A program made the position numbers and the translations under genes. Source: Paenibacillus dendritiformis (lineage in GTDB: Bacteria; Bacillota; Bacilli; Paenibacillales; Paenibacillaceae). From it: 64,000 bases of DNA. Each line of letters begins with the position of its first letter. Position 1 is the stretch's first letter. Positions 34,786-43,189 of the stretch are shown piece by piece. The notes under the pieces were generated by a model. The model saw only the letters and a program-made list of their open reading frames with translations. It had not been told where the DNA came from and searched no databases. Location: positions 6,006,001 through 6,070,000 of the forward strand of contig NZ_OX216966.1 of assembly GCF_945605565.1 (NCBI RefSeq), in the 5' to 3' direction.

Positions 34786-35445
34786 ATGGACTCCCTCATA
34801 CAGATCTTGCCCGATCTGTACAAGGCGTTTTTTCAGACCTTGTATATGGTGGGCATCTCATTAGTTGTCGCTTTAATTCTGGGTCTTCCTATTGGAATAA
34901 TATTATTTGTAACGGATAAAGGACTGTTCCTGGAGAATCGCCTCACCCGCGTCATCCTCGGCTTCATCGTCAACATGATCCGATCGGTTCCTTTCATCAT
35001 TCTGCTCGTGACGCTGCTCCCGGTAACGAAGCTTATTGCCGGCACTACGATCGGTCCGACGGCCGCATCCGTCTCCTTGTCGGTAGCCGCCATCCCGTTC
35101 TTCGCCCGGCTCGTCGAGACCGCGCTGCGCGAGATCGACAAGGGCGTCATCGAAGCGGCGGTGTCGATCGGAGCCACGCCCTGGATGATTATCAAGGATG
35201 TGCTGCTTCCCGAAGCGAAGCCCGGCATCGTGCAGGGGATCAACATTACCGCCATCAGTCTCGTGGCCTACTCGGCCATGGCCGGGACGGTCGGCGGAGG
35301 CGGCATCGGCGATCTGGCGATCCGGTTCGGCTATTACCGCTATGACAACACGGTCATGTTCACCACTGTCATCGTCCTGATCTGCCTCGTGCAGCTCATT
35401 CAATATGGCGGCGATTTCCTGGCCAAGAAGGTAGACAAGCGCTAA
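34786..35445 (+). CDS. metI: Methionine ABC transporter permease MetI
   Basis: A 219-residue inner-membrane permease with five membrane segments. Characteristic segments are MIRSVPFIILLV, FFARLVETALREIDKGVIEA (EAA loop contacting MetN) and AMAGTVGGGGIGDLAIRFGY. It starts one base after the metN stop, so the two are translationally coupled. It carries D/L-methionine across the membrane together with MetN and MetQ. Length and sequence are intact, in contrast with the frameshifted metN. Confidence 0.95.
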   Translation: MDSLIQILPDLYKAFFQTLYMVGISLVVALILGLPIGIILFVTDKGLFLENRLTRVILGFIVNMIRSVPFIILLVTLLPVTKLIAGTTIGPTAASVSLSVAAIPFFARLVETALREIDKGVIEAAVSIGATPWMIIKDVLLPEAKPGIVQGINITAISLVAYSAMAGTVGGGGIGDLAIRFGYYRYDNTVMFTTVIVLICLVQLIQYGGDFLAKKVDKR

Positions 35446-35488
35446 CGCGAGGTTACAACATCATTTCACATATATGGAGGGTATCATC

Positions 35489-36328
35489 ATGAAAAAGACA
35501 GCCATTCTTCTCTCGCTCATCCTGACGTTCGGCCTGCTGGCCGCCTGCGGCGATTCGTCCTCCAACGGGGACACTGCGAAGCAGGAAGAGAGCAAAACCT
35601 TAAAGTTCGGGGCCACCGCCGGCCCATACAGCGATATGCTGACGAAGGCGATCAAGCCGATCATGGAGAAAAAAGGCTACACGATCGAAATCGTCGAATT
35701 CGGGGATTATGTGCAGCCGAATCTGGCGCTCTCCAACGGCGATCTGGACGCGAACCTGTTCCAGCATAAAATCTATATGGATAACTTCGCCAAGGAAAAC
35801 AAGCTGGAACTGACCGATCTCATCGTCGTGCCGACGGCGCCGATGGGCATCTACTCCTCGAAGTACAAGTCAGTCGACGAGATCGCCGACGGCAGCACCG
35901 TCGCTCTGGCCAATGATCCGACCAATCTGGCCCGTTCGCTGGGGCTGCTCCAGGACGCCGGCCTGCTGACGATGAAGGATGACATCGATCCGCTGCGCGT
36001 CTCGGAGAAGGACGTCAAGAACAATCCGAAGCAGCTCGTGCTGCAGCCGATCGAAGCCGGCCAGCTGCCGCGCGCCGTCGACAGCGCCGATATCTCCCTC
36101 GTGCCGGGCAACTTCGCCCTCGCGGCCAAGATGAATTTGCTCGATGCGCTGCAGTTGGAAAATATGCCGGACGACTACCGCAACCGGGTCGTCATCAACA
36201 CGGCCGACAAGGACAAGGCCTTCGCGAAGGATCTGAAGGAAGCGGTCGAGTCGCCGGAATTCGAGCAGATTATCGATGAGCAGTTCCAGGGCTTCGGCAA
36301 GCCGGAGTGGATGCTGAACCGGAAATAA
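35489..36328 (+). CDS. metQ: Methionine-binding lipoprotein MetQ
   Basis: A 279-residue NlpA/MetQ-family lipoprotein. The signal peptide ends in the lipobox LLAAC (Cys19). The mature binding domain shows the family segments FGATAGPYSDML, FGDYVQPNLALSNGDLDAN and FQHKIYMDNF. It binds extracellular methionine and feeds the MetNI transporter. GGAGGG seven bases upstream supports the ATG at 35489. It is the third gene of the SAM-riboswitch operon. Confidence 0.96.
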   Translation: MKKTAILLSLILTFGLLAACGDSSSNGDTAKQEESKTLKFGATAGPYSDMLTKAIKPIMEKKGYTIEIVEFGDYVQPNLALSNGDLDANLFQHKIYMDNFAKENKLELTDLIVVPTAPMGIYSSKYKSVDEIADGSTVALANDPTNLARSLGLLQDAGLLTMKDDIDPLRVSEKDVKNNPKQLVLQPIEAGQLPRAVDSADISLVPGNFALAAKMNLLDALQLENMPDDYRNRVVINTADKDKAFAKDLKEAVESPEFEQIIDEQFQGFGKPEWMLNRK

Positions 36329-36354
36329 GTCCAAACCGTGGGGAGGGATAGGAA

Positions 36355-37458
36355 ATGACAACGCTCGATCAGCCGCTGATCGTCAGAGGGGCTCCCGCCA
36401 TCTACCGCTGCGAAGCCGGCATCTTGGAGAAGCTGGAGTCTCTGCTCCAGCCGTACGGCTGCCGCCGGGTGTGCGTCGTGCACGGCGAGCGCTCCTGGGA
36501 AGCCGCGGCTCCGTATTGGCCGCAGCAGACGGAGCTGACGCTTCTGCCGCTGGCGTACCGCGGCGAGTGCACGCTGGCGGAGGCTGGCCGGATCGCCCGC
36601 GAAGCGCGGGCGGCGCAGGCCGATATACTGCTCGGGCTCGGCGGCGGCAAAGTGATGGACCTCGTCAAGGCCGCAGGCATCGAAGCCGGACTCGACACGG
36701 TACTCGTGCCGACGCTCGCCTCGAACTGCGCGGCCTGGACGCCGCTCAGCGTGTTCTACGATGAACAGGGCCGCTTCACGCATTATACGCTTCATCCGAA
36801 GAGCCCGCTCATGGTGCTGGTCGATCCGCGAATCGCCCTGAGCGCGCCGGCCGCTTACCTGCGGGCCGGCATCGCCGACACGCTCGCGAAATGGTACGAG
36901 GCCGACGTGCTCGTCCGTCAGTGGAGCCGGCCGCCCGCGGCGGTGCAGATCGCTCATCTCACCGCCCGCCTGTGCCAGACCGCTCTGCTGGAGCACGGCC
37001 TGCAGAGCGTGCGGGATGCCGAGCGGCAGCAATTGACGGACGCGTTCACGCTCGCCGTGGAGACGATCATCATGACGGGCGGCACCGTCGGCGGCTTCGG
37101 CGACCATGCGGGACGGATCGCTGGAGCCCATTCGATCCATAACGGGTTGACGGCAGCCCCGGCGACGCATCACCTTCTGCACGGGGACAAGGTCGCCTAT
37201 GGCATCCTTGTCCAGCTCGCGCTGGAGGGCAAGCTCGGCGAAGTCGAGCGGCTGCTGCCGTTCTACCGGGATATGGGGCTTCCCCGCTGCCTGTCCGATC
37301 TCGGGCTGTCCGCCTCGGATCGCGAGACGCTGGACCGCGTCGCCGCCGCATCGGTCCTTCCGCAGGAGTCGATTCATCTGATGAACCGGAAGGTGACGGC
37401 GGACGATGTGCGGCAGGCGATGCTGCAGTTGGAAGCCGTGACCGCCGGAACATCATAG
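36355..37458 (+). CDS. Iron-containing alcohol dehydrogenase family enzyme (GldA/HcxA-like)
   Basis: A 367-residue group III dehydrogenase. The NAD site GLGGGKVMDLVKA is at about residues 92-104, and metal ligands are expected in AGIADTLAKW (Asp), GAHSIHNGL (His) and LLHGDKVAYG (His). It resembles the glycerol-1-phosphate/hydroxycarboxylate dehydrogenase branch. It lies 26 bp after metQ, inside the riboswitch-controlled unit, so a substrate linked to methionine, such as a methionine-derived 2-oxo or hydroxy acid, is more likely than glycerol. That is inference. It ends ahead of a GC-rich hairpin. Confidence 0.8.
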   Translation: MTTLDQPLIVRGAPAIYRCEAGILEKLESLLQPYGCRRVCVVHGERSWEAAAPYWPQQTELTLLPLAYRGECTLAEAGRIAREARAAQADILLGLGGGKVMDLVKAAGIEAGLDTVLVPTLASNCAAWTPLSVFYDEQGRFTHYTLHPKSPLMVLVDPRIALSAPAAYLRAGIADTLAKWYEADVLVRQWSRPPAAVQIAHLTARLCQTALLEHGLQSVRDAERQQLTDAFTLAVETIIMTGGTVGGFGDHAGRIAGAHSIHNGLTAAPATHHLLHGDKVAYGILVQLALEGKLGEVERLLPFYRDMGLPRCLSDLGLSASDRETLDRVAAASVLPQESIHLMNRKVTADDVRQAMLQLEAVTAGTS

Positions 37459-37464
37459 CGATTG

Positions 37465-37496
37465 GAGGGCGGGGGCGCATGCTCCCGCTCTTTCTC
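37465..37496 (+). terminator. Terminator of the met operon
   Basis: GCGGGGGC-GCAT-GCTCCCGC (one G-U pair) followed by TCTTTCTCT, just after the dehydrogenase stop codon. Confidence 0.65.
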
Positions 37497-37594
37497 TGCC
37501 TCGGCAATCACTTTTCTTAATCGCCTCGACAAAAAATTAGAAATATCACTTATCACCCGCTCGTTGTAAAATGGTGGAAAAAGGAGGGGTTGAT

Positions 37595-38632
37595 TTGGTT
37601 AACGCAAGCTTGTCCGACCGTTTCGCACGCTTTGCGCGTCAAGAATGCGCAGGCTCCTGTGATCTGTACGAGCATCTGGCGCTGCGCATCGCCGCCGATG
37701 ATGAATTGCTCCGGGTCGCCTCGCATGCAAGACCGGGTCAGCCGGTGCCGAACCTGCTCTTCGGCGCGGTTCAATACTTGCTGCTCTCCGGCGCCGATCA
37801 CGAGCTGCGCCGCTACTATGACGGACTCGTCGAGGAGCCGGGAGACATCCGGCAATCGTTCCCGCCGTTCAAGGATTTCTGCCTCACATACGCTGACGGT
37901 ATCGTGCCGCTCCTGAAGACCAAGATCGTACAGACGAACGAGGTCAGGCGCTGCGCCTATCTGTACCCGAGCTTCTGCCTCATCTACGAGAACATACGCA
38001 AACCGTTGGCGCTGATCGAGATCGGCACGAGCGCGGGACTGCAGCTGATATGGGATCAGTACGGGTACTCCTACGGATCCGGAGACGTGTACGGCAACCC
38101 GGCCGGAGAGGTCCGGATCGCGGCGGCCATCATCGGAGGCGGAGACACTGCCCCGCCGCTGCTGCCGCACAGTCCCCCTGTTACCGCCAGGATCGGCGTC
38201 GATCTGCATATCAACCGGCTGTCCGATCCGGAAGACCACCGATGGCTGCGGGCTTTGATCTGGCCCGGACACCGGGACAGAGTCGCGCTGTTCGACGATG
38301 CGGCCCGCTGCCTGACCGGACAGCCGGTGAAACTGATCGAGGGAGACGGGATCGAGCTGCTCCCGAGTCTCGCGGCCGGCATTCCCGACGACGCGGCCAT
38401 CTGCGTCTTCCATACCCATGTCGCCAATCAGATGCCGCCGGAAGCGAAGCGGCGCCTGGAGCAGCAAATCAGGGAGATGGGCAGCAGACGCGATCTGTTC
38501 CACCTGTACAACAATATGTGGGACGCGAATCTGCATCTGGATAAATATATCGGCGGGGTTGAGCGCAGAACGGTGCTTGCCGAGACCGAAGGACACGGGC
38601 GATGGTTCCGCTGGATCGATCCCGGCATATAA
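37595..38632 (+). CDS. DUF2332-family protein
   Basis: A 345-residue protein of the uncharacterised DUF2332 family. Family-like features are NLLFGAVQYLLLSG in the N-terminal half, PLALIEIGTSAGLQLIWDQY at about 140-160, RIGVDLHINRL, and a C-terminal block with FHTHVANQMP. The IEIGTSAGL segment resembles a nucleotide or SAM-binding loop of a Rossmann fold, but no enzyme activity is established. The TTG at 37595 is preferred since AAAGGAGG lies seven bases upstream; an ATG at 37571 would place that site inside the coding region. It is probably monocistronic. Confidence 0.78.
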   Translation: MVNASLSDRFARFARQECAGSCDLYEHLALRIAADDELLRVASHARPGQPVPNLLFGAVQYLLLSGADHELRRYYDGLVEEPGDIRQSFPPFKDFCLTYADGIVPLLKTKIVQTNEVRRCAYLYPSFCLIYENIRKPLALIEIGTSAGLQLIWDQYGYSYGSGDVYGNPAGEVRIAAAIIGGGDTAPPLLPHSPPVTARIGVDLHINRLSDPEDHRWLRALIWPGHRDRVALFDDAARCLTGQPVKLIEGDGIELLPSLAAGIPDDAAICVFHTHVANQMPPEAKRRLEQQIREMGSRRDLFHLYNNMWDANLHLDKYIGGVERRTVLAETEGHGRWFRWIDPGI

Positions 38633-38677
38633 AAAACCGAGCAGCGCCCTTCTTGACTGCCGTCCAATCGTATAGTA

Positions 38678-38691
38678 GTATTTCTAAATAA
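38678..38691. promoter_or_regulatory. Shared motif upstream of trmB-like gene
   Basis: TAGTAGTATTTCTAAATA occurs here and, with one change, before the MFS gene (39588-39601), where its core GTATTTATAAATAC is a perfect palindrome. It overlaps the likely -10 region in both cases. Confidence 0.5.
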
Positions 38692-38763
38692 GACTAAAGG
38701 ATGCCATTCAAGGAGGAGCTCTCCTCGCCTTGAACGTCCTTATCGAGAGGAGGTTGCCATCCG

Positions 38764-39546
38764 ATGATCGAGGAATTGCGCAAGCTGGGCCTGTCCGAGC
38801 TGGAAGCAAGATGCTATCTGGCGCTGCATGCGGAGCCGAATATTTCAGGATATGAAGTGGCCAAAAAGGTCTCCGTCTCCCGCACCAACGTGTACGCCGC
38901 CCTGCGCTCCTTGACGGACAAAGGAGTATGCCGGGCGATCGAAGCCGACCCCGTCCTGTACGATGCCGTCCCGATCGAGCAGCTCGTCCGCATGCTTCAA
39001 TCCGATTTCGAGCAGACCGCCCGCACGCTGGTGAAGCAACTGAAGTCTCCGCCGCAATCGGCGGCGTCCTTCTACAATTGGCAGGGCGACAACGCCATTC
39101 GCACCGCCATCCGGCGCCTCGCGGCCAATGCGGACAAGAGCATCGTCGTCGACATATGGGCCGAAGATGTCCATTGGGTCGAGGAACCGCTGCTGGAGGC
39201 GGAGCGAAGAGGCGTCTTCGTGACGCTGATCGTGATCGGGGAATGCGCCGTCCGCCTGAACCGCGTTCTGTTCCATCACCGGAGCGAGGCCTGGGACGCG
39301 TCGGAAGCGCGAAAGTTCTCGATTCTATGCGATTCCCGTTCCGCTCTGCTCGGCAGCTTCGGCAGCACCGTCAAGCTGTCCGCCCTGGAGACGAATCATC
39401 CCGCCGTCGTCGAGCTGCTGCTGAACGGGTTCTACCACGACGTCATTATGGAGCGGGTCGAGCAGGACTTCGGCCGCATGTTCACTGAACGCTACGGCGA
39501 TCATTACGATGACATTATTCACCCTTACCGGAAATACTTAGATTAA
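38764..39546 (+). CDS. TrmB-family transcriptional regulator
   Basis: A 260-residue regulator. The N-terminal TrmB winged helix spans about residues 1-70 (LGLSELEARCYLALHAEP; VSVSRTNVYAALRSL), followed by a short coiled coil and a phospholipase-D-like C-terminal fold (about 105-225) seen in TrmB-type proteins. GAGAGGAGG precedes the ATG. It sits directly upstream of a drug-exporter-type MFS gene on the same strand, with a common promoter motif before both, so it most likely controls the exporter and itself. The inducer is unknown. Confidence 0.85.
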   Translation: MIEELRKLGLSELEARCYLALHAEPNISGYEVAKKVSVSRTNVYAALRSLTDKGVCRAIEADPVLYDAVPIEQLVRMLQSDFEQTARTLVKQLKSPPQSAASFYNWQGDNAIRTAIRRLAANADKSIVVDIWAEDVHWVEEPLLEAERRGVFVTLIVIGECAVRLNRVLFHHRSEAWDASEARKFSILCDSRSALLGSFGSTVKLSALETNHPAVVELLLNGFYHDVIMERVEQDFGRMFTERYGDHYDDIIHPYRKYLD

Positions 39547-39587
39547 TTTTACGGAGTATTTCCTCTTTTTTTGGAGAAATTGTAGTA

Positions 39588-39601
39588 GTATTTATAAATA
39601 C
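39588..39601. promoter_or_regulatory. Palindrome GTATTTATAAATAC, candidate TrmB operator
   Basis: A perfect 14-bp palindrome in the 95-bp gap before the MFS gene, preceded by TAGTA as in the trmB promoter. Confidence 0.5.
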
Positions 39602-39641
39602 CTCTAAAATAAAAAACAATCTGACACAAGGAGAACTTACT

Positions 39642-41186
39642 ATGAACAAAGTGTATGCACAGGCATCCCCGGCATTCGATGTCAGACGCTGGTGGGCCCT
39701 GGCCGTCTTATTGCTCGGCACGTTTATGGTTATCTTGGACTCGTTCATCGTCAATGTCGCAATCCCGACGATTCAGAGCCAGCTTCAGGCCAACGCTGCG
39801 CAAGTACAGTTCATCGTCGCAGCCTATGTGCTGTCCTACGCCGTGCTCCTCATTCCCGGCGCCCGGCTCGGGGATCGCTTCGGCCGCAAAAAGATGTTCA
39901 TTGCCGGCATGCTTGTCTTCACCGCCGCCTCGGGACTGTGCGGCATGGCGACCAGCGCGGCGTTCCTTATCTTCGCCCGGGTACTCCAGGGTGTCGGGGC
40001 CGCCATGCTGATTCCTCAGGTGCTGACGATCATTCAAGTTATTTTCCCGCCCGAGGAGAAGGGCAAGGCGATCGGGTTCTACGGCGCGGTCAGCGGACTG
40101 GGACTTATCGCCGGACAGATTATCGGCGGCATCATTTTACATTGGAACGGCTGGGGATTGGGATGGCGTTCCGTCTTTCTCATCAACCTCCCTATCGGAA
40201 TCGCAGCGGTGCTGTGCATAATTCCGCTGGTGCGGGATACGCGGGCGGAGGAGCAGAAGAGCATGGACGTGACCGGCATTGCGATCCTGACCTGCAGCCT
40301 GCTCCTCTTGATCTATCCCTTGGTCATCGGGCGGGAAGCCGGCTGGCCGCTGTGGGTATTCATCAGCTTCGCCGGAGCGGCGCTCAGTCTGCTCCTGCTG
40401 ATGGTTCACGAAGCGGGACTGGCCAAGCGCGGGCGTCATCCGCTGATTCCCCCTGGCCTGTTCGCCGGGCGTGCCTTCACCCTGGGCGTGCTCGCGATAT
40501 TGGCGTATCAAATCGGGAACAGCGGCTTCTTCCTCGTCGTCTCGCTGACGCTGCAGGACGGCTTGGCGCTGGCCGCGATGGATTCGGCGCTCGCCTTTGT
40601 TCCGATCGGCGCCGCCTTCTTCCTCGGGTCGCTATGGGGCCCCCGTTGGGCGCGAGACGGGCGGCCGGTTCTGGCCTGGGGCGCTCTCGCTCTGATGGCC
40701 GGCTATGCGGCCGTGCTCCTCGTGACGATGGCGGGGGGCGCCGAACTGTACTGGCAGCAGTTGATCGTTCCGTTCCTGCTCGTCGGGTTCGGCCAAGGGC
40801 TGGTCGGCGCTCCCCTGATGGGGACGATTATGTCCGCCGTCCGCCCGGAGCATGCCGGCTCCGCTTCCGGCATACTGAGCACCTGCATGCAGACCGCGAA
40901 CGCGCTCGGCGTCGCTGTCATCGGCACCCTCTTCTTCTCGGCGCTCAGCCGGCACGAAGCAGGAAGCGGGGGAGCAGATGCGATCGTCCCGTATCTCGCC
41001 TCTTTCCAGGCGGCGCTGCTCTGCAGCCTCGGGCTGGCGCTCGTAACGCTGCTGCTCGTGACCGGGCTGCGCCGGGCCCAGCGAGCGCAAGCCGGAGACC
41101 CATTCTACGTAATGGCGGCTTGGCATGACTTGACATATAGACGCGTTGATGCGTATACTTCACACTGTAAGGAATTAACTTTGTAA
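39642..41186 (+). CDS. MFS multidrug efflux transporter, DHA2 (14-TM) family
   Basis: A 514-residue proton-driven exporter with about 14 membrane segments. The first helix carries the DHA2 signature LLGTFMVILDSFIVNVAIPTIQ-type sequence (motif D1), GARLGDRFGRKKMF is motif A in loop 2-3, and GLGLIAGQIIGGII matches motif C of antiporters. AAGGAG precedes the ATG. It is probably regulated by the adjacent TrmB protein. The exported compound cannot be predicted. The promoter of the following ABC-F gene lies inside its 3' end. Confidence 0.9.
   Translation: MNKVYAQASPAFDVRRWWALAVLLLGTFMVILDSFIVNVAIPTIQSQLQANAAQVQFIVAAYVLSYAVLLIPGARLGDRFGRKKMFIAGMLVFTAASGLCGMATSAAFLIFARVLQGVGAAMLIPQVLTIIQVIFPPEEKGKAIGFYGAVSGLGLIAGQIIGGIILHWNGWGLGWRSVFLINLPIGIAAVLCIIPLVRDTRAEEQKSMDVTGIAILTCSLLLLIYPLVIGREAGWPLWVFISFAGAALSLLLLMVHEAGLAKRGRHPLIPPGLFAGRAFTLGVLAILAYQIGNSGFFLVVSLTLQDGLALAAMDSALAFVPIGAAFFLGSLWGPRWARDGRPVLAWGALALMAGYAAVLLVTMAGGAELYWQQLIVPFLLVGFGQGLVGAPLMGTIMSAVRPEHAGSASGILSTCMQTANALGVAVIGTLFFSALSRHEAGSGGADAIVPYLASFQAALLCSLGLALVTLLLVTGLRRAQRAQAGDPFYVMAAWHDLTYRRVDAYTSHCKELTL
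41130..41159 (+). promoter_or_regulatory. Promoter of the ABC-F leader, inside the MFS gene end
   Basis: TTGACA (41130-41135), 18 bp, TATACT (41154-41159). It would start transcription near 41167, giving a leader of about 300 bases before the ABC-F start. Confidence 0.7.
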
Positions 41187-41202
41187 TGAGGTGGAAAGGA
41201 AA

Positions 41203-41244
41203 ATGTTGCATTTATCGACTGTTCTTCAACGGGATTTGGCTTAA
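41203..41244 (+). CDS. 13-residue leader peptide of the ABC-F gene
   Basis: ATG at 41203 preceded by GAGGTGGAAAGG encodes MLHLSTVLQRDLA then stop. Its 3' half lies in the left arms of a large stem-loop: GTTCTTC at 41221 pairs with GAAGAAC at 41284, and TTGGCTTA at 41236 pairs with TAAGCCAA at 41274. Stalling of ribosomes on this peptide by an antibiotic could change folding and let polymerase pass the downstream terminator. Function is inferred by analogy with leaders of vmlR- and vga-type genes. Confidence 0.65.
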   Translation: MLHLSTVLQRDLA

Positions 41245-41290
41245 GACGGGATAGATCTGCCCATTTTTAGCTCTAAGCCAACCGAAGAAC
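41221..41290 (+). promoter_or_regulatory. Attenuator stem-loop in the ABC-F leader
   Basis: Two aligned inverted repeats (7 bp and 8 bp) enclose the second half of the leader peptide and its stop codon. Confidence 0.6.
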
Positions 41291-41332
41291 AGAAGATAAA
41301 GAACCGATTTCCTTTCATGCATATCGATCTGT

Positions 41333-41367
41333 ATGGGTAAGGTGCGCGTTCGCCTTACCCATTTTTT
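41333..41367 (+). terminator. Terminator ahead of the ABC-F gene
   Basis: A 10-bp stem ATGGGTAAGG/CCTTACCCAT, then six T, about 100 bp upstream of the ABC-F start. A full terminator within a leader points to attenuation control. Confidence 0.88.
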
Positions 41368-41467
41368 GTATATTTTTTTCGCTTGCCGATACAATTGAAG
41401 ACTGTCTTTATTTTGCTGTTCTCCCGGTTGGCTTCCTATCTTGAAGCGAATAAAGGAGAGAACCGAT

Positions 41468-43006
41468 ATGAGCATTGTCACGGTTGAACAACTGTCCCAT
41501 ACGTACGGGGACAAGAACGTATTTCACAATATTAGCTTCCGCCTCGTGCGGGGAGAGCATGCCGGACTGGTCGGCGGCAACGGCGCGGGCAAGTCCACGC
41601 TGCTCCGCATCCTGTCGGGCGAGCTGCTTCCCGATCGCGGCACCGTCGATTGGCTGCCGGGCATCCGCGCCGGATACCTGCAGCAGCATATCGATCTGCA
41701 GGCGGGAATGACCATTATCGAGTATTTGCGCAGCGCTTATGCGGAGCTATATGCGATGGAGGCCCGCATGAATCAGCTCGCGGCCCGGATGGCCGAGGCC
41801 GGGGACGATCTCGATTCCTTGTTGACTCGCTACGGCGAGCTGCAGCAGCAGCTGGAGCATTCCGGCTTCTATCTGATTGATACGAAGATCGAGGAGGTCG
41901 CTGCCGGACTGGGCATTCTCGCGCTTGGCCCGGATCGCGACGTGAGCGAGCTGAGCGGCGGCCAGCGCACGAAGCTGCTCTTGGGCAAGCTGCTGCTGGA
42001 GCAACCGGATGTCCTGCTGCTCGATGAGCCGACCAACTATTTGGATGACGTGCATATCGAGTGGCTTACCGGATATTTGACCCGGTATGAGCAGGCCTAC
42101 CTCGCCGTCTCCCATGACGAGCGGTTTTTGAATGCGATCACGACGACGATTTTTCATTTGGAGCACCAGTCGATTCGGCGTTACCCCGGCAATTACGAGC
42201 AGTTCAAGCGCAGCTATGAATTGAACAAAGAGCAGCTGCAGGCCGCTTATGCGCGACAGCAGCGGGAGATCGAGCGGCTGGAGGACTTCATTCAGAAGAA
42301 CCGCATCCGCAAGGCGAAGCAGGCCAAGAGCCGGGAAAAAATGCTGGAGCGGATGGAGCGGATCGACAGACCGTCCTCCGGGCCGCAGCCGCGCTTCGCC
42401 TTCCGGGTGCACGCCGATCCGGCGGGCACGGTCATCGAAGCAAGACGGCTTCAGATCGGCTATCGCGAGCCGTTGTTCGCTCCCGTCGATCTGACGGTGA
42501 AGCGCGGGGAGAAGATCGCCATCGTCGGCTACAACGGGATCGGCAAGTCGACGATGCTCAAGACCTTGCTCGGCCTTATTCCGGCGCTGGGCGGCAAGGT
42601 GCAATTCGGCGATCGCGTCAAGACGGCCTATTTCGCCCAAGAGGAGCAGCCTCCCGATCATAGCCCGCTGGAACATTTATCTGCATTGCGCCCGGATATG
42701 ACGCTGAAGGACTTCCGGCGCCTGCTCGCCCAGTCCGGGCTGACCGAGAAGCATATCCGGAAGGCGATCCGTCTCCTGAGCGGCGGGGAGCAAGCCAAGG
42801 TTCGGCTGTGCGAGCTGATGCTGACCGACAGCAATGTGCTCGTGCTGGATGAGCCGACCAGCCATCTCGACGTCCGGGCGAAGGAGGCCTTTCAGGACGC
42901 GCTGCAGAAATATGCCGGCACGATCCTGCTCGTCTCCCATGAGCCGGACTTCTACGAGGATTGGGTCACCCAAGTATGGAATGTGCAGGAGTGGACGAAG
43001 AAATAA
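41468..43006 (+). CDS. ABC-F ribosome-protection ATPase (probable antibiotic resistance type)
   Basis: A 512-residue cytoplasmic protein with two ABC domains and no membrane segments. The first Walker A is GGNGAGKST with signature LSGGQRTK and Walker B VLLLDEPTNYLD. The second is GYNGIGKST with LSGGEQAK and VLVLDEPTSHLD. An inter-domain linker of about 80 charged residues (about 225-320) carries the helical arm that reaches the ribosomal peptidyl-transferase centre. Proteins of this class displace lincosamides, streptogramins A, pleuromutilins or macrolides. AAAGGAGA upstream fixes the ATG at 41468. Its leader peptide plus terminator strongly suggests drug-induced expression. Confidence 0.9.
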   Translation: MSIVTVEQLSHTYGDKNVFHNISFRLVRGEHAGLVGGNGAGKSTLLRILSGELLPDRGTVDWLPGIRAGYLQQHIDLQAGMTIIEYLRSAYAELYAMEARMNQLAARMAEAGDDLDSLLTRYGELQQQLEHSGFYLIDTKIEEVAAGLGILALGPDRDVSELSGGQRTKLLLGKLLLEQPDVLLLDEPTNYLDDVHIEWLTGYLTRYEQAYLAVSHDERFLNAITTTIFHLEHQSIRRYPGNYEQFKRSYELNKEQLQAAYARQQREIERLEDFIQKNRIRKAKQAKSREKMLERMERIDRPSSGPQPRFAFRVHADPAGTVIEARRLQIGYREPLFAPVDLTVKRGEKIAIVGYNGIGKSTMLKTLLGLIPALGGKVQFGDRVKTAYFAQEEQPPDHSPLEHLSALRPDMTLKDFRRLLAQSGLTEKHIRKAIRLLSGGEQAKVRLCELMLTDSNVLVLDEPTSHLDVRAKEAFQDALQKYAGTILLVSHEPDFYEDWVTQVWNVQEWTKK

Positions 43007-43189
43007 CACGAGGGGCGCCGGCCATAGTTTTGCGCGTTACAGACCGGGCCGGGGCCCTTTGTCCCCTCAGCCGGCTTGCCCGCTGCCGAATCCTTCGTTA
43101 ACGGGGCCGGCAGCAGGCAGCGAAAATAAACGATAACGTCAACCGCTTGCCATGCAACCGGTGGTTGAATAGGAGAATCAATAATCGAT

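Noticed and set aside
43007..43189. Regulatory RNA between the ABC-F and MBL-fold genes
   Set aside because: GC-rich with several short inverted repeats, but none forms a convincing terminator or known riboswitch.
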